A stretch of 33,931 nt of DNA from an uncultured Clostridia bacterium (GCA_947303255.1 CAMYXL010000033.1:1-33931), one strand, 5' to 3'; shown: positions 1 to 7,820, numbered from the stretch's first letter. Notes: generated from the sequence alone by a model not told the origin. Numbers and translations are program-made.

Positions 1-55
1 GTGGTTCTTTGTCTCGCACGCTTCGCGAGCTCGACGGAGTCACGTCTCCAAGAAA
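1..55. other. GC-rich sequence of unknown origin at the window edge
   Basis: The first 50 bases are about 60% G+C, clearly richer than the following DNA, and contain self-complementary stretches such as CTCGCACGCTTCGCGAG. On the plus strand one frame is open from base 2 to a stop at 71-73 and ends in a run of lysines, but 23 codons without a start are not enough to call a gene. It could be the end of a gene that lies outside the window or a dispersed repeat at which the assembly stopped. I cannot tell which. Confidence 0.3.
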
Positions 56-93
56 AAGAAGAAAACTCAGTAAGGAGTGATCCTTACTGAGTT
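54..93 (-). terminator. Intrinsic terminator of the 3000-116 operon
   Basis: A perfect 13-bp inverted repeat (64-76 and 81-93, arm AACTCAGTAAGGA) with a 4-base loop is followed on the minus strand by a T-rich run. It lies 22 bases past the stop codon of the DUF6572/DUF1444 gene. The nonamer CCTAGTCAA (minus strand, 110-102) sits between the stop and the hairpin; it recurs before the hairpins at the right end of the window. Confidence 0.85.
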
Positions 94-115
94 ATTCTGC
101 GTTGACTAGGAATTA

Positions 116-1066
116 CTATATCGATAGTTTTTTCTGGATTTGAAGTTGCCCGTCTTTTCGAGAAAAGATAAAGACATCGCGGCTGAATAACAAGAAAGGG
201 GTATTCTTCCTGTTATCCTCGAACATCTTTGTCCCCATCTTCATGAGAGTCTTGCAGTGTTTCTTATCGCTTGCCTTGGTGAAAAAGATTATGTCTTTGG
301 TCGGCGCAACGATCATAAGATCATCATCGAGCATGTCCGAAAGCTGTTTCCATGTTGTATCGAAACACAAAGATTCAGCTTCGAAATTACCTCCGCACAA
401 AATGCCGAAGATGCCCTTCTCTTTGGATTCTTCATATCTGTACTGAATATCTCTGTTAAGATTTTCAAATGCTTTGTCAAACAGTTTCTGAATATCAGTT
501 CCCTCAGGGATCTTGTCATAAGAAAGATAATTAAATACACTTCCCGCATCTATGACAAGGCAGATGATGTAACTGTCCATCACTCTCATCATAGGCATAT
601 CAGGATATTCTGCATTGTCGTTTACAGCCGTGAGGGTAACCTCTTCCTGAGGATTTTTGGCCCAGTTCTTACGAAGCCTCGGATATATCTTTTCCGGATC
701 GAAAACATACTCATCACTAAATCCGTCTTCGAATCCTGTTTCACCTTCTGAATGAGTCCACTCAAGATCACAGAAGTCACCGTTTGCTTTTATGTAATCC
801 TTGAATCTGTTCAGAAAATCCAGGCAATACTGACTATATGAATACTGCGCCAAGATCCTTATTACGCATCTTAATCCCGGACGAGCCTGCTCAGCCTGAC
901 CGCTTAAAATGTAACCTGAATAATCGTTGATCTTCTCCTGAAGCATATGAGCATGATCGACTCTCGTTGCGAAATCCCACTGAATATCATCAATAATGAT
1001 AAGGACATATTTGTCATTCTCGACACATACCAGATCCAATACGTTTCTATCTCTTACAGTTGACAT
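116..1066 (-). CDS. DUF6572 / DUF1444-like two-domain protein
   Basis: This 316-residue soluble protein has no signal peptide or membrane segment. Residues 1-110 look like DUF6572: an opening of the type RNVLDLV, then a short strand followed by D-IQWD and an LQEKIN helix. The C-terminal half, from about residue 175, resembles DUF1444 (YtpQ-like), with the GNFEAESL stretch and the APTKDIIFF stretch in the usual order. Neither family has a known biochemical role, so none is proposed. The start at 1066 is supported by AAGGAG seven bases upstream. It is the last gene of a minus-strand run after the CDF transporter and the histidine phosphatase, 48 bases after the latter, and it is followed by a strong terminator. 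The joining of the two domains is the unusual point. Confidence 0.7.
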   Translation of the reverse strand: MSTVRDRNVLDLVCVENDKYVLIIIDDIQWDFATRVDHAHMLQEKINDYSGYILSGQAEQARPGLRCVIRILAQYSYSQYCLDFLNRFKDYIKANGDFCDLEWTHSEGETGFEDGFSDEYVFDPEKIYPRLRKNWAKNPQEEVTLTAVNDNAEYPDMPMMRVMDSYIICLVIDAGSVFNYLSYDKIPEGTDIQKLFDKAFENLNRDIQYRYEESKEKGIFGILCGGNFEAESLCFDTTWKQLSDMLDDDLMIVAPTKDIIFFTKASDKKHCKTLMKMGTKMFEDNRKNTPFLLFSRDVFIFSRKDGQLQIQKKLSI

Positions 1067-1114
1067 ACATATATCTCCTTCCCGTATTCGGATTATACCA
1101 CGAACGAGAAATGA

Positions 1115-1807
1115 TTATTTATCAAATCTTAATCCTTCTTTTCTCACCTGTCCCAAATGGCTCATATCGTTAAAACACTCAAAACGAGGAATAACAACAC
1201 CACCATTTTCAGCGGTAAGACTGATAACAGTTACAGAGCAGACTCCAAAAGGCATGGCTGTCAAAATATAAGGCAATGGCTGATTAAACATGTGAGCAAA
1301 TAAAACAGCTCCTGTTCCTCCATGAAATACCATTGCGATAGTATCATCACATTGTTTCTCTAATCTGTATACTCTGCCGTCACGGACCAATCCATATTGT
1401 TTCATCAGTTCATCAAACGGACCCGTGATCTTGTCATAGTAGTCCATGCAAATATTATTCTTAAAGTATGGATGCTCCATCCACTTATCATTCTCTAAGT
1501 AGTCAGGATGTTCAGCGATAAGCCTGTATGCCAAAGTCCACGGATGGCCGTCAAATTCTAATCCTTCACCGTTTTTACTTCCCCAATTGATTTCATGCAG
1601 AAAATCCAATACCTGCACATCGACACCCTGTTCAGAAGCTACATAAGAAGCAGTTTCCTTGGCTCTACCCAAAGGAGATGAATAAACCGCTTTTATCGAT
1701 TCACTCTTAAGTTTCTTTCCGGTAGATATTGCCTGAACAACTCCGTTTTCAGTCAGGCAATCATCAGCGTAATTAGGTTCTCCGTGTCTTAAAAATACAA
1801 TCCTCAT
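1115..1807 (-). CDS. Histidine phosphatase family protein (phosphoglycerate-mutase-like)
   Basis: This protein of 230 residues belongs to the histidine phosphatase superfamily, which removes phosphate through a phosphohistidine intermediate. The N-terminal signature LRHGEPN is at residues 6-12, with the nucleophile His8 and the phosphate-binding Arg7. The SSPLGRAKET motif supplies the second Arg, and a later FHGG supplies the second catalytic His. These residues indicate an active phosphatase rather than a degenerate member. The substrate is unknown; members act on sugar phosphates, cobalamin precursors and other compounds. The start has GGAAGGA upstream. It lies 47 bases after the CDF transporter gene and is probably cotranscribed with it. 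Confidence 0.88.
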   Translation of the reverse strand: MRIVFLRHGEPNYADDCLTENGVVQAISTGKKLKSESIKAVYSSPLGRAKETASYVASEQGVDVQVLDFLHEINWGSKNGEGLEFDGHPWTLAYRLIAEHPDYLENDKWMEHPYFKNNICMDYYDKITGPFDELMKQYGLVRDGRVYRLEKQCDDTIAMVFHGGTGAVLFAHMFNQPLPYILTAMPFGVCSVTVISLTAENGGVVIPRFECFNDMSHLGQVRKEGLRFDK

Positions 1808-1854
1808 CTTATATTCCTTCCGTGTTTTCGAGTTACAAAGATAATACCAGATTC

Positions 1855-3000
1855 TTAACCGATATCTGAAAGATCGGCATCAGGAAGAATAGTAAAACTG
1901 TAATCAGGATAGAGTTCCTCAACATCTTTATATAGGATCTCCAAAGCCTTCTTACGAGGAATATTGAATGTGATTACAACGTCAAATCTGGCAGTCTTAT
2001 TCTCTGTATCAGCATAAAATCCATGAGTTTGTAAAGCCCAGTCATGAGCAAGGATCTTTTCTCGGATCGCATCACGCATCTTAGCAGCCTCATCATTTGA
2101 AGTATTGTATGAATATATACCGATACCGGTTAATGTGACTCCACTCTTCATATATACATTATTCTCGACTCTTCTGGCGATCTGATCGACTTCGTTGATA
2201 CACATATTATCAGGAAGTTCTATATGCACAGATCCGTAATTCTTATTCGGTCCGTAATTATATAGAATAAGATCGTATGCACCCATAACTTTCTCTTCTT
2301 CGCAGATAATAGCCTTGATCTTCTTGATCGTTTCAGCATCATCACGCTTACCGATAAGATCATTAATCGTCTCCATGAGCATCTCAAGTCCGGCCTTAAG
2401 GATCATAATAGAAATAAGAACGCCTACATATGCCTCTAACGAGAGACCGAAAACAAGGTAGATAATAGCAGAGATCAATACAGATAATGAGATTATCGCA
2501 TCAAAAAGTGCATCAGAACCGGAAGCAACCAATGCACCGGAATTAACCTTTTTACCCTGCTTCTTAACATATAATCCGAGCGCCAGTTTAACAACGATAG
2601 CCACCGATATGATGATCAGGGAAACAACAGTATAGTTTGCTTCTTCAGGATGAAATATCTTCTTTACAGACTCTACTAAAGAAGTAAGACCTGCATAGAG
2701 AACCAAAGCAGCAACTATGAGAGTACTTAAGTATTCTATTCTTCCGTAACCGAGCGGATGTTTTCTGTCCGGAGCCCTTGATCCAAGCTTAGCACCTATT
2801 ATCGTTACCAAAGATGACAAGGCATCCGATAAGTTATTAACAGCATCCAAAATGATCGCTATGGAATTAGATAAAAGACCTACGAACATCTTAAAAGCAA
2901 CCAACATAACATTAGTTACTATTCCGATAATACTGGTCCTTACTATTGTTTTCTCACGTTTTTCAGCCTGAGCTTCTATCTTGATTCTCTCTTCACTCAT
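1855..3000 (-). CDS. Cation diffusion facilitator transporter, Mn-type metal site
   Basis: This is a CDF-family antiporter of about 381 residues with six predicted membrane helices (about residues 20-220) and a cytoplasmic C-terminal domain followed by an extra ~90-residue segment. CDF proteins export divalent metal ions in exchange for protons. The metal site of helix 2 reads NNLSD and that of helix 5 reads DALFD, giving an N-D-D-D set instead of the H-D-H-D set of zinc exporters. From memory, N-D-D-D is the pattern of the manganese exporter MntE, so manganese is the best guess. The ATG at 3000 is preferred over the one at 3006 because GGAG lies seven bases before it but only one base before the other. 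It is the first gene of the three-gene minus-strand run ending at 116. Confidence 0.88.
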   Translation of the reverse strand: MSEERIKIEAQAEKREKTIVRTSIIGIVTNVMLVAFKMFVGLLSNSIAIILDAVNNLSDALSSLVTIIGAKLGSRAPDRKHPLGYGRIEYLSTLIVAALVLYAGLTSLVESVKKIFHPEEANYTVVSLIIISVAIVVKLALGLYVKKQGKKVNSGALVASGSDALFDAIISLSVLISAIIYLVFGLSLEAYVGVLISIMILKAGLEMLMETINDLIGKRDDAETIKKIKAIICEEEKVMGAYDLILYNYGPNKNYGSVHIELPDNMCINEVDQIARRVENNVYMKSGVTLTGIGIYSYNTSNDEAAKMRDAIREKILAHDWALQTHGFYADTENKTARFDVVITFNIPRKKALEILYKDVEELYPDYSFTILPDADLSDIG

Positions 3001-3079
3001 AATCATTCTCCATAACCAAATATTTTCTGAAACTTAGAATACGCCAATATTATTTAAAATCCAAGGAACAAAAGATAAA

Positions 3080-3119
3080 TAATATAAAAAGGACGCAAGA
3101 TCGAATGATCTTACGTCCT
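3080..3119 (-). terminator. Intrinsic terminator after the DUF4003 gene
   Basis: The hairpin arms are 3090-3102 and 3107-3119 (AGGACG and AAGATC paired across one mismatch, with a 4-base loop). A T-rich run follows on the minus strand. It separates the DUF4003 transcript from the CDF operon. Confidence 0.85.
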
Positions 3120-3150
3120 CACCGTTAATCAATTATCAAACTAAGAATCG

Positions 3151-4137
3151 TTAGGATGATGCTGCAGCTGCTGATGTAGCGGCTGCTGAAGCTGCAGCGA
3201 CTGCCGCTGCCTCGGCAATGATAATTGCTGTTATGATAGCATTGACAGCCAAAGCAGAAGCTTCAGATCCACGAGCATAAGCCTCAAGAACAAGAGCCGT
3301 TGCTACAAGATTTCTGATCCTCTTGCCGGTGCCAATAGGACCCATGCCACGGATCGACTTGATATCATCACTTGTATCTTTGATCTCCTTAGCGATCCTC
3401 TTCTTATCCTTATCATCGACTATCATCGCAACAGCACCAACGATCGAATAAGAATCGGCATCAAATCTGACACCTTCTGACTTAAGAAGATCGCGCATTG
3501 CTCTGGTCTTCTCAGCTTTAATATCAGCATCCTCATCAAACATACTCAATACACAAGCCATGTACTGGATCTTATTCTTTCCGAAGAAAAACTTTTTCAA
3601 AGCCTTGAATGAAGTCTCAGTATCAATGGCAAGCTTTGAGACATCGATACCGGAAACAGCCATCATAGCGCAGTTAACAATGTCCTCACGACCTGTAATA
3701 AGCGGATGATCCTTACGGATAAGCTTATAGATCTCTCTTGTTCTGCGGATCACGTTATCATACTCAGAAGGCTTGCAGGATCTGAATATGACAACTGCTG
3801 CAAGAACAAGATAGTCCGAATTAAAGAACTTCTTATCAAGAGCCTTATGGATCTTGATGATTTTACCCATGGCTTCCTCAGGATCATCGGAACGTGCAAG
3901 TGTCGCAACAACTACCTGACGAGCATTACCGTGACCCAATGTTGACAAGAAGGAAGTATTCTTGTTAAGGATCTTTTTTGCTGACTTCATGTCTTCTTCA
4001 GAAGTTGGCTGAGCGTCACCGATAAATGCGGAAGCACAAGCCGATGCTTCAAGACTGCTGTTAAGAACGAACGCTTTCTTGGCGATCTTGAAATTCTCCT
4101 CATAGATTTCTTTGTTGATTGTAAGTTTTGTATTCAT
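3151..4137 (-). CDS. DUF4003-family protein with an alanine-rich C-terminal tail
   Basis: This 328-residue protein resembles the DUF4003 family of Firmicutes, whose function is unknown. The body (about residues 1-270) is helical and includes the TLGHGNARQ stretch near residue 70, where such proteins usually end the first helical bundle. The last ~50 residues change character: a hydrophobic stretch rich in Ala and Ile runs into a tail made almost only of Ala, Ser and Thr. This could be a membrane-associating helix or a low-complexity extension. AAAGGAG eight bases upstream supports the start. The gene stands alone between a 114-base upstream gap, which should hold its promoter, and a strong terminator. 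Confidence 0.7.
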   Translation of the reverse strand: MNTKLTINKEIYEENFKIAKKAFVLNSSLEASACASAFIGDAQPTSEEDMKSAKKILNKNTSFLSTLGHGNARQVVVATLARSDDPEEAMGKIIKIHKALDKKFFNSDYLVLAAVVIFRSCKPSEYDNVIRRTREIYKLIRKDHPLITGREDIVNCAMMAVSGIDVSKLAIDTETSFKALKKFFFGKNKIQYMACVLSMFDEDADIKAEKTRAMRDLLKSEGVRFDADSYSIVGAVAMIVDDKDKKRIAKEIKDTSDDIKSIRGMGPIGTGKRIRNLVATALVLEAYARGSEASALAVNAIITAIIIAEAAAVAAASAAATSAAAASS

Positions 4138-4251
4138 AGTTTTCTCCTTTCAATACATAACAAATTGCTTACGATTCGATAATAGAAAACATGTTTAAAC
4201 ACATCGCAAAAAGACTATTAAGAATTATTAAAGAACGATATCCCCTGTGGA

Positions 4252-4749
4252 TCAGACATCGAGAACGTAACCGATTTCACGTAACGTCTTGCCGCATATC
4301 TGATCATCCATGAATTCTGATGAGAGCTTAAATCCCATCTTCTCATAGAATCTTCGAGCATTCATATTGTCCTCGAGAACCCACAAAGAAAGCTTCTCAT
4401 ATCCGCTGTTCTTAAGTTCTTCGATTACTCTTTGAATAAGAAACTTACCGTATCCTTTTCCCGTGTATTCCGGAAGAAAGTAGATGGATATGATCTCACC
4501 ATATCCTTCAAAACATTTGAATCTCGATTCTGTGAAACTACTGGTTCCGACGATCTTTCCGTCAACGAGACAGACCATGGTCTTCCACGGCGGAGCATCG
4601 ATCCTTGTTGCCCAGCGACCTTTCGGGATACTATCCAGATATTCTTGAGGAACTATTCCCTTGTATGCGTGTTTCCAACTCTCCTCATAGATGTTACTTA
4701 TCTCGAGCCTGTCATCTTCGGGAGTTATGTATCTAACTTCAACATTCAT
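4252..4749 (-). CDS. GNAT family N-acetyltransferase
   Basis: This 165-residue protein is a single GNAT domain, which transfers an acetyl group from acetyl-CoA to an amine. The acetyl-CoA binding strand and loop read IYFLPEYTGKGYGKFL, containing the pyrophosphate-binding GKGYGK. The later NMNARRFYEKMGF is the typical motif-B helix and strand. The N-terminal arrangement (IYEESWKHAYKGIVP) is common in GNATs annotated as acting on small molecules or antibiotics. The substrate cannot be read from sequence. The ribosome binding site is weak. It follows another GNAT gene on the same strand by 49 bases. Confidence 0.85.
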   Translation of the reverse strand: MNVEVRYITPEDDRLEISNIYEESWKHAYKGIVPQEYLDSIPKGRWATRIDAPPWKTMVCLVDGKIVGTSSFTESRFKCFEGYGEIISIYFLPEYTGKGYGKFLIQRVIEELKNSGYEKLSLWVLEDNMNARRFYEKMGFKLSSEFMDDQICGKTLREIGYVLDV

Positions 4750-4798
4750 TTTATGCTTAGTCCTTATGCCTTTGTTTTCGAGAAAGACAGGTAAAAGA

Positions 4799-5299
4799 TC
4801 AAAGGATCTTCTCAGCCTCTAAAATCGGCCAACCGTTTCTGTCGACCTCACGGAATACGATATATCCGTTCTTGTCCCAGAAATATGTGGATTGAGGATT
4901 AAGCTTATCTATGGCAAGTCGCGTGGTTCTCTTACCCACAGACCTTAGGTATGACTCTACTTCATGAACGATAATTGATCCGATCTTCTTGCCCTGGTAT
5001 TGCTCCTTCATCATGAAAAATCCGATGTAGGCATTCTCTTTTGTCGGAAAACCGTCGATGATATCCATGACCGCAATAAGTTCCAGCCTCTTATAAAAAC
5101 CGACATAATACTTCCTGGATCCGTCAACACCGTTAGGAGTATTCTTCATATCCGATATGACCTGTTCTCTTGAAGGTACGGCTTCGGTATATCTGTAGAA
5201 TTGAGGGTTGCCTTGACAGAGTTCCAATATGGAATCCACATCAGCCTCATTCATAGGCTTAACTTTATAGCGCCTGCTCAACTTATCTACTTCGATCAT
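4799..5299 (-). CDS. GNAT family N-acetyltransferase
   Basis: This 166-residue single-domain GNAT has the acetyl-CoA loop FMMKEQYQGKKIGS, with Gln-x-Lys-Lys-Ile-Gly in place of the commoner Q/R-x-x-G-x-G/A. It is followed by a helix and the STYFWDKNGYIVF strand, in which Trp-Asp-Lys-Asn-Gly stands where many family members have Y-x-K-x-G. The N-terminus (YKVKPMNEADVDSILELC) begins as in GNATs of Clostridia that lack an assigned substrate. The start at 5299 has AAAGGGG upstream. It is probably cotranscribed with the GNAT at 4252-4749 and faces away from the non-coding region 5300-5804. Confidence 0.8.
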   Translation of the reverse strand: MIEVDKLSRRYKVKPMNEADVDSILELCQGNPQFYRYTEAVPSREQVISDMKNTPNGVDGSRKYYVGFYKRLELIAVMDIIDGFPTKENAYIGFFMMKEQYQGKKIGSIIVHEVESYLRSVGKRTTRLAIDKLNPQSTYFWDKNGYIVFREVDRNGWPILEAEKIL

Positions 5300-5492
5300 A
5301 TGCCCCTTTGCCCTTTGCCATGTGTAGGGAGAGTCATTTACGACTCACATAAATATTTTACCTAGAGGAGGCGTAACTTTCAATCGATAATTGTATTCAT
5401 TCTAATTTCCGAAAAAATATTTCTCACGTCTTCATTAAGCACTCATTCACTTAATCTGATGTCCGAAATTGTGCAACATAACTAAAAAAGTC

Positions 5493-5506
5493 AGAAAACG
5501 TTTACA
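5493..5506 (+). promoter_or_regulatory. Candidate CcpA (cre) operator
   Basis: The sequence AGAAAACGTTTACA fits the cre consensus TGWAARCGYTWWCW at 13 of 14 positions; only the first base differs. It lies just upstream of the -35 of the promoter for the orphan RNA, a position at which CcpA can activate. Other LacI-family regulators bind similar sequences, and one site of this length can arise by chance. The rest of 5300-5492 is AT-rich with no gene, apart from a small hairpin (GAGTC/GACTC) near 5330-5346. Confidence 0.4.
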
Positions 5507-5513
5507 ATTTGTT

Positions 5514-5543
5514 TTCACAATTATTTTTGATAGGTGTTATAAT
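5514..5543 (+). promoter_or_regulatory. Sigma-A-type promoter for the orphan RNA
   Basis: The -10 hexamer is a perfect TATAAT (5538-5543) and the -35 is TTCACA (5514-5519) with an 18-base spacer. Transcription should start near 5550. There is no ribosome binding site or open frame between here and the terminator at 5643-5678, so the promoter appears to drive a non-coding RNA. Confidence 0.7.
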
Positions 5544-5549
5544 AGGCTA

Positions 5550-5678
5550 TGATCAGAAAACAGATAAGGTAGCGAAAACCCTTTCTTCGTGTCACAGGAG
5601 GCGCGAGTAGCCACTCTTAAGATCTGCATTACCAAAGATTACCTCTGAGCAGTCACTGCCCAGAGTTTTCTTTTTTTG
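5550..5678 (+). ncRNA. Orphan structured small RNA or leader (~130 nt), class unknown
   Basis: A perfect TATAAT promoter lies directly upstream and a strong intrinsic terminator ends the unit, so a discrete transcript of about 130 nt is expected. Inside it, CAGAT (5570-5575) can pair with ATCTG (about 5620-5624) to close a domain that holds GGTAGCGAAAACC and GGCGCGAGTAGCC, which look like structured elements. AAGGTA and TACCTC could form an alternative pairing that competes with the terminator stem. I could not match it to tmRNA, SRP RNA, 6S, or the c-di-GMP, c-di-AMP, TPP, SAM, glycine, fluoride, guanidine, ZTP or manganese riboswitch consensus as I remember them. It lies about 125 bases before the GGDEF gene, which has its own -10-like TATAAT, so it may be either a stand-alone RNA or an attenuating leader. 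Confidence 0.55.
5643..5678 (+). terminator. Intrinsic terminator of the orphan RNA
   Basis: The hairpin CTCTGaGCAG-TCA-CTGCcCAGAG (5643-5665) has nine pairs and one internal mismatch, and is followed by TTTTCTTTTTTT. It is a textbook factor-independent terminator. Confidence 0.88.
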
Positions 5679-5750
5679 TAGGAAATGTCGATTTTATCTG
5701 CGAGAGTCAAAATTCACATACTTTTAACCCGATTAACAACAAAAAGGCTC

Positions 5751-5756
5751 TATAAT
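5751..5756 (+). promoter_or_regulatory. Possible -10 element for the GGDEF gene
   Basis: A perfect TATAAT lies 49 bases before the start codon at 5805, but no good -35 hexamer is seen at the usual distance. If it is real, the GGDEF gene is transcribed independently of the terminated RNA upstream. The gene has a strong GGGGGG ribosome binding site at 5796-5801. Confidence 0.35.
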
Positions 5757-5804
5757 GTAGTAGTAAGCATTTGATTTATACGATGATCCGTTTATGGGGG
5801 GCTT

Positions 5805-7727
5805 ATGAAAAAAGTAGCGGTTTTTACCTCACATGTTTACGAGCCAATGTCAGGCCTTATGCAGAAGGGCATCAAAGCCGCTGCCTTGGAGCACAATGTC
5901 AAGGTCATCTTCTTTGCAAGTTTCAGTGATTCATACAGCAGCAAAAACTACGGTGAATACTCCAGATACGACGAAGGTGATAACGTCTCCTTCGATATCC
6001 CGGATCTCAATGACTTCGACGGAATAATTAAGATAAGCTCCTATTTTAGTGAGACAGTAAAAAAACATCTTGATCAGATTTTGTCCAAGGTCAGCATCCC
6101 TGTCATCAACATCGGTGGCATGGATGAAAGGTATATGAGTATATGCTGCGATGAGACAAGATCGTTCAGTGAAGTTGTCGAACACCTTATCAAATGTCAT
6201 AACTGTCGCGACATATACCACCTGGCTGGAATCAAAGATAAGAATTTTACATTCGAGAGAGTTGAAGCATACAAGACCGTTCTTTTGAGGAATAACATCC
6301 CGTTTGACGAAGAAAAGATCTATTATGGTACTCTGTGGCGCGACTGTGGAGAAGCTGCGTTGGATTACATTCTTGGACACTGCCACAAGAACGGCAAGGA
6401 ATTCCCTGACGCCATCGTCTGCGCCAACGACTATTCGGCAGTCGGTCTGATCAACGCTTGTAAAGCAAGAGGCATCAGAGTCCCTGAAGATATTAAGGTA
6501 ACAGGATATGACGGAATCAGTGATGCTCTTAACGGGTTCCCTTCAGTCACGACATCAAGACAGCCGTTCTACAATTCAGGCTATCAGGCAATCGTCTCTC
6601 TGGTCCGTTCTATTAACGGAGAGGAGCTTCCGAGAGAATACAGGATCATGGGCGAGTTCCTCAAAAATCAATCATGCGGTTGTAAGGAAAAAACGGTCGA
6701 TAATATTGACGACATAAGAGATGTCTATCTTAAGAGATTAAGAAATACGACGAGCATAGCCCAGTCCACTACGAATCTGATGCTCAGTGTTTCCAACGCA
6801 AAGACATTGGAAGAATGTTTTCGAGAAGTAAGCGAAAATGCTAAGACAGACACAGGATTCAAAGAAATGCTTCTGTGCCTTGCTCCTGACTGGGATAAAC
6901 AAAGGATAGTCGGAGACAACTACTCGACAGTCGACGAAGAGATGACTGTCGTAACGGGTTACAGAGGAGATAAACCGGTTCCTTATCAGACATTCAGAAA
7001 GAAGGATATTCTTCCTAAGGAAATGCTGGAGGATCCGTATCCTTACTACATATTTGCGATCCATCATCTTCAGTATTACATGGGATACCTTATTGTCTCT
7101 CCTGACATCGATATGAGAGAACAGGAAGCTTTGCAGTCCTGGTTCGTTGATCTCGGAGTAATACTGGAGATCAGACGTATCCAAAGAGACCTGGAGCAGT
7201 CCGTCTCGAGACTCGAGTCGCTTTACAACCGCGATATGCTCACCGAGATATATAACAGACGCGGTATCGAGGAACACTTCGGAGCATTCTATGACGAGTG
7301 CAGAAAAGCAAGTTGCGGTCTTGCCGTAATCATCCTTGATATGGATGATCTCAAAGTTATCAATGATAATTACGGACATAATGAAGGCGACTACAGTCTT
7401 AAAACCATAGCTGATGCAATGCTCGCAGCAGCCATTGACGGAGAGATATGTGCCCGTTCAGGCGGCGATGAATTTCTCGTTATCGCTAAAGATTACAACG
7501 AAGAAAAAGTCGAGAACTATGTAAGCAAGATCAGAGAATATATCGATAAGAAAGTTAAGGAAGACGGCAAGGATTATAATGTCGTAGTAAGTGTCGGCGC
7601 TCATATCGAGAATCCGAAAGACACATACGAAGATCATATACAGGAAGTCCTTGAGCGTTGTCTTAAGACAGCAGACTCTGCAATGTATATCGAGAAAAGA
7701 CAGCATAAGAGCAAGTCAAATATCTGA
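5805..7727 (+). CDS. Periplasmic-binding-protein-like sensor fused to a GGDEF diguanylate cyclase
   Basis: This 640-residue protein begins with a LacI/ribose-binding-protein-like sensor domain (about 1-300). It has the DAIVCANDYSAVGLINA and VPEDIKVTGYD motifs of LacI-type regulators but no helix-turn-helix in front and no signal peptide, so it should be cytosolic. Residues about 300-465 form a linker or GAF-like region ending in a coiled coil (QRDLEQSVSRLESLYNRD). A GGDEF domain occupies about 470-630. The metal-binding ILDMDDLK is near residue 510 and the active-site SGGDEF at 552-557 is intact, so cyclic-di-GMP synthesis is expected. The inhibitory RxxD site five residues before GGDEF is absent. 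The likely role is to couple a bound small molecule, probably a sugar, to second-messenger production. Confidence 0.88.
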   Translation: MKKVAVFTSHVYEPMSGLMQKGIKAAALEHNVKVIFFASFSDSYSSKNYGEYSRYDEGDNVSFDIPDLNDFDGIIKISSYFSETVKKHLDQILSKVSIPVINIGGMDERYMSICCDETRSFSEVVEHLIKCHNCRDIYHLAGIKDKNFTFERVEAYKTVLLRNNIPFDEEKIYYGTLWRDCGEAALDYILGHCHKNGKEFPDAIVCANDYSAVGLINACKARGIRVPEDIKVTGYDGISDALNGFPSVTTSRQPFYNSGYQAIVSLVRSINGEELPREYRIMGEFLKNQSCGCKEKTVDNIDDIRDVYLKRLRNTTSIAQSTTNLMLSVSNAKTLEECFREVSENAKTDTGFKEMLLCLAPDWDKQRIVGDNYSTVDEEMTVVTGYRGDKPVPYQTFRKKDILPKEMLEDPYPYYIFAIHHLQYYMGYLIVSPDIDMREQEALQSWFVDLGVILEIRRIQRDLEQSVSRLESLYNRDMLTEIYNRRGIEEHFGAFYDECRKASCGLAVIILDMDDLKVINDNYGHNEGDYSLKTIADAMLAAAIDGEICARSGGDEFLVIAKDYNEEKVENYVSKIREYIDKKVKEDGKDYNVVVSVGAHIENPKDTYEDHIQEVLERCLKTADSAMYIEKRQHKSKSNI

Positions 7728-7820
7728 CACTACGGAACGCGAGTTCACCTTTACTCTATTCTGTCCTCCGACAAATCTATAATACTTTTGCAAATATCAG
7801 TATACTTTTATATTTTCGTC

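Noticed and set aside
257..751. 164-codon plus-strand frame inside the DUF6572/DUF1444 gene
   Set aside because: It is antisense to a gene with a good ribosome binding site, its product has no recognisable domain, and it has no start site of its own.
5550..5678. Orphan RNA as a cyclic-di-GMP riboswitch controlling the GGDEF gene
   Set aside because: The conserved GEMM-I and GEMM-II sequence blocks are absent as far as I remember them, and the transcript ends before the gene.
6738..7379. 213-codon minus-strand frame inside the GGDEF gene
   Set aside because: It is a shadow of the GGDEF reading frame; no domain and no ribosome binding site.
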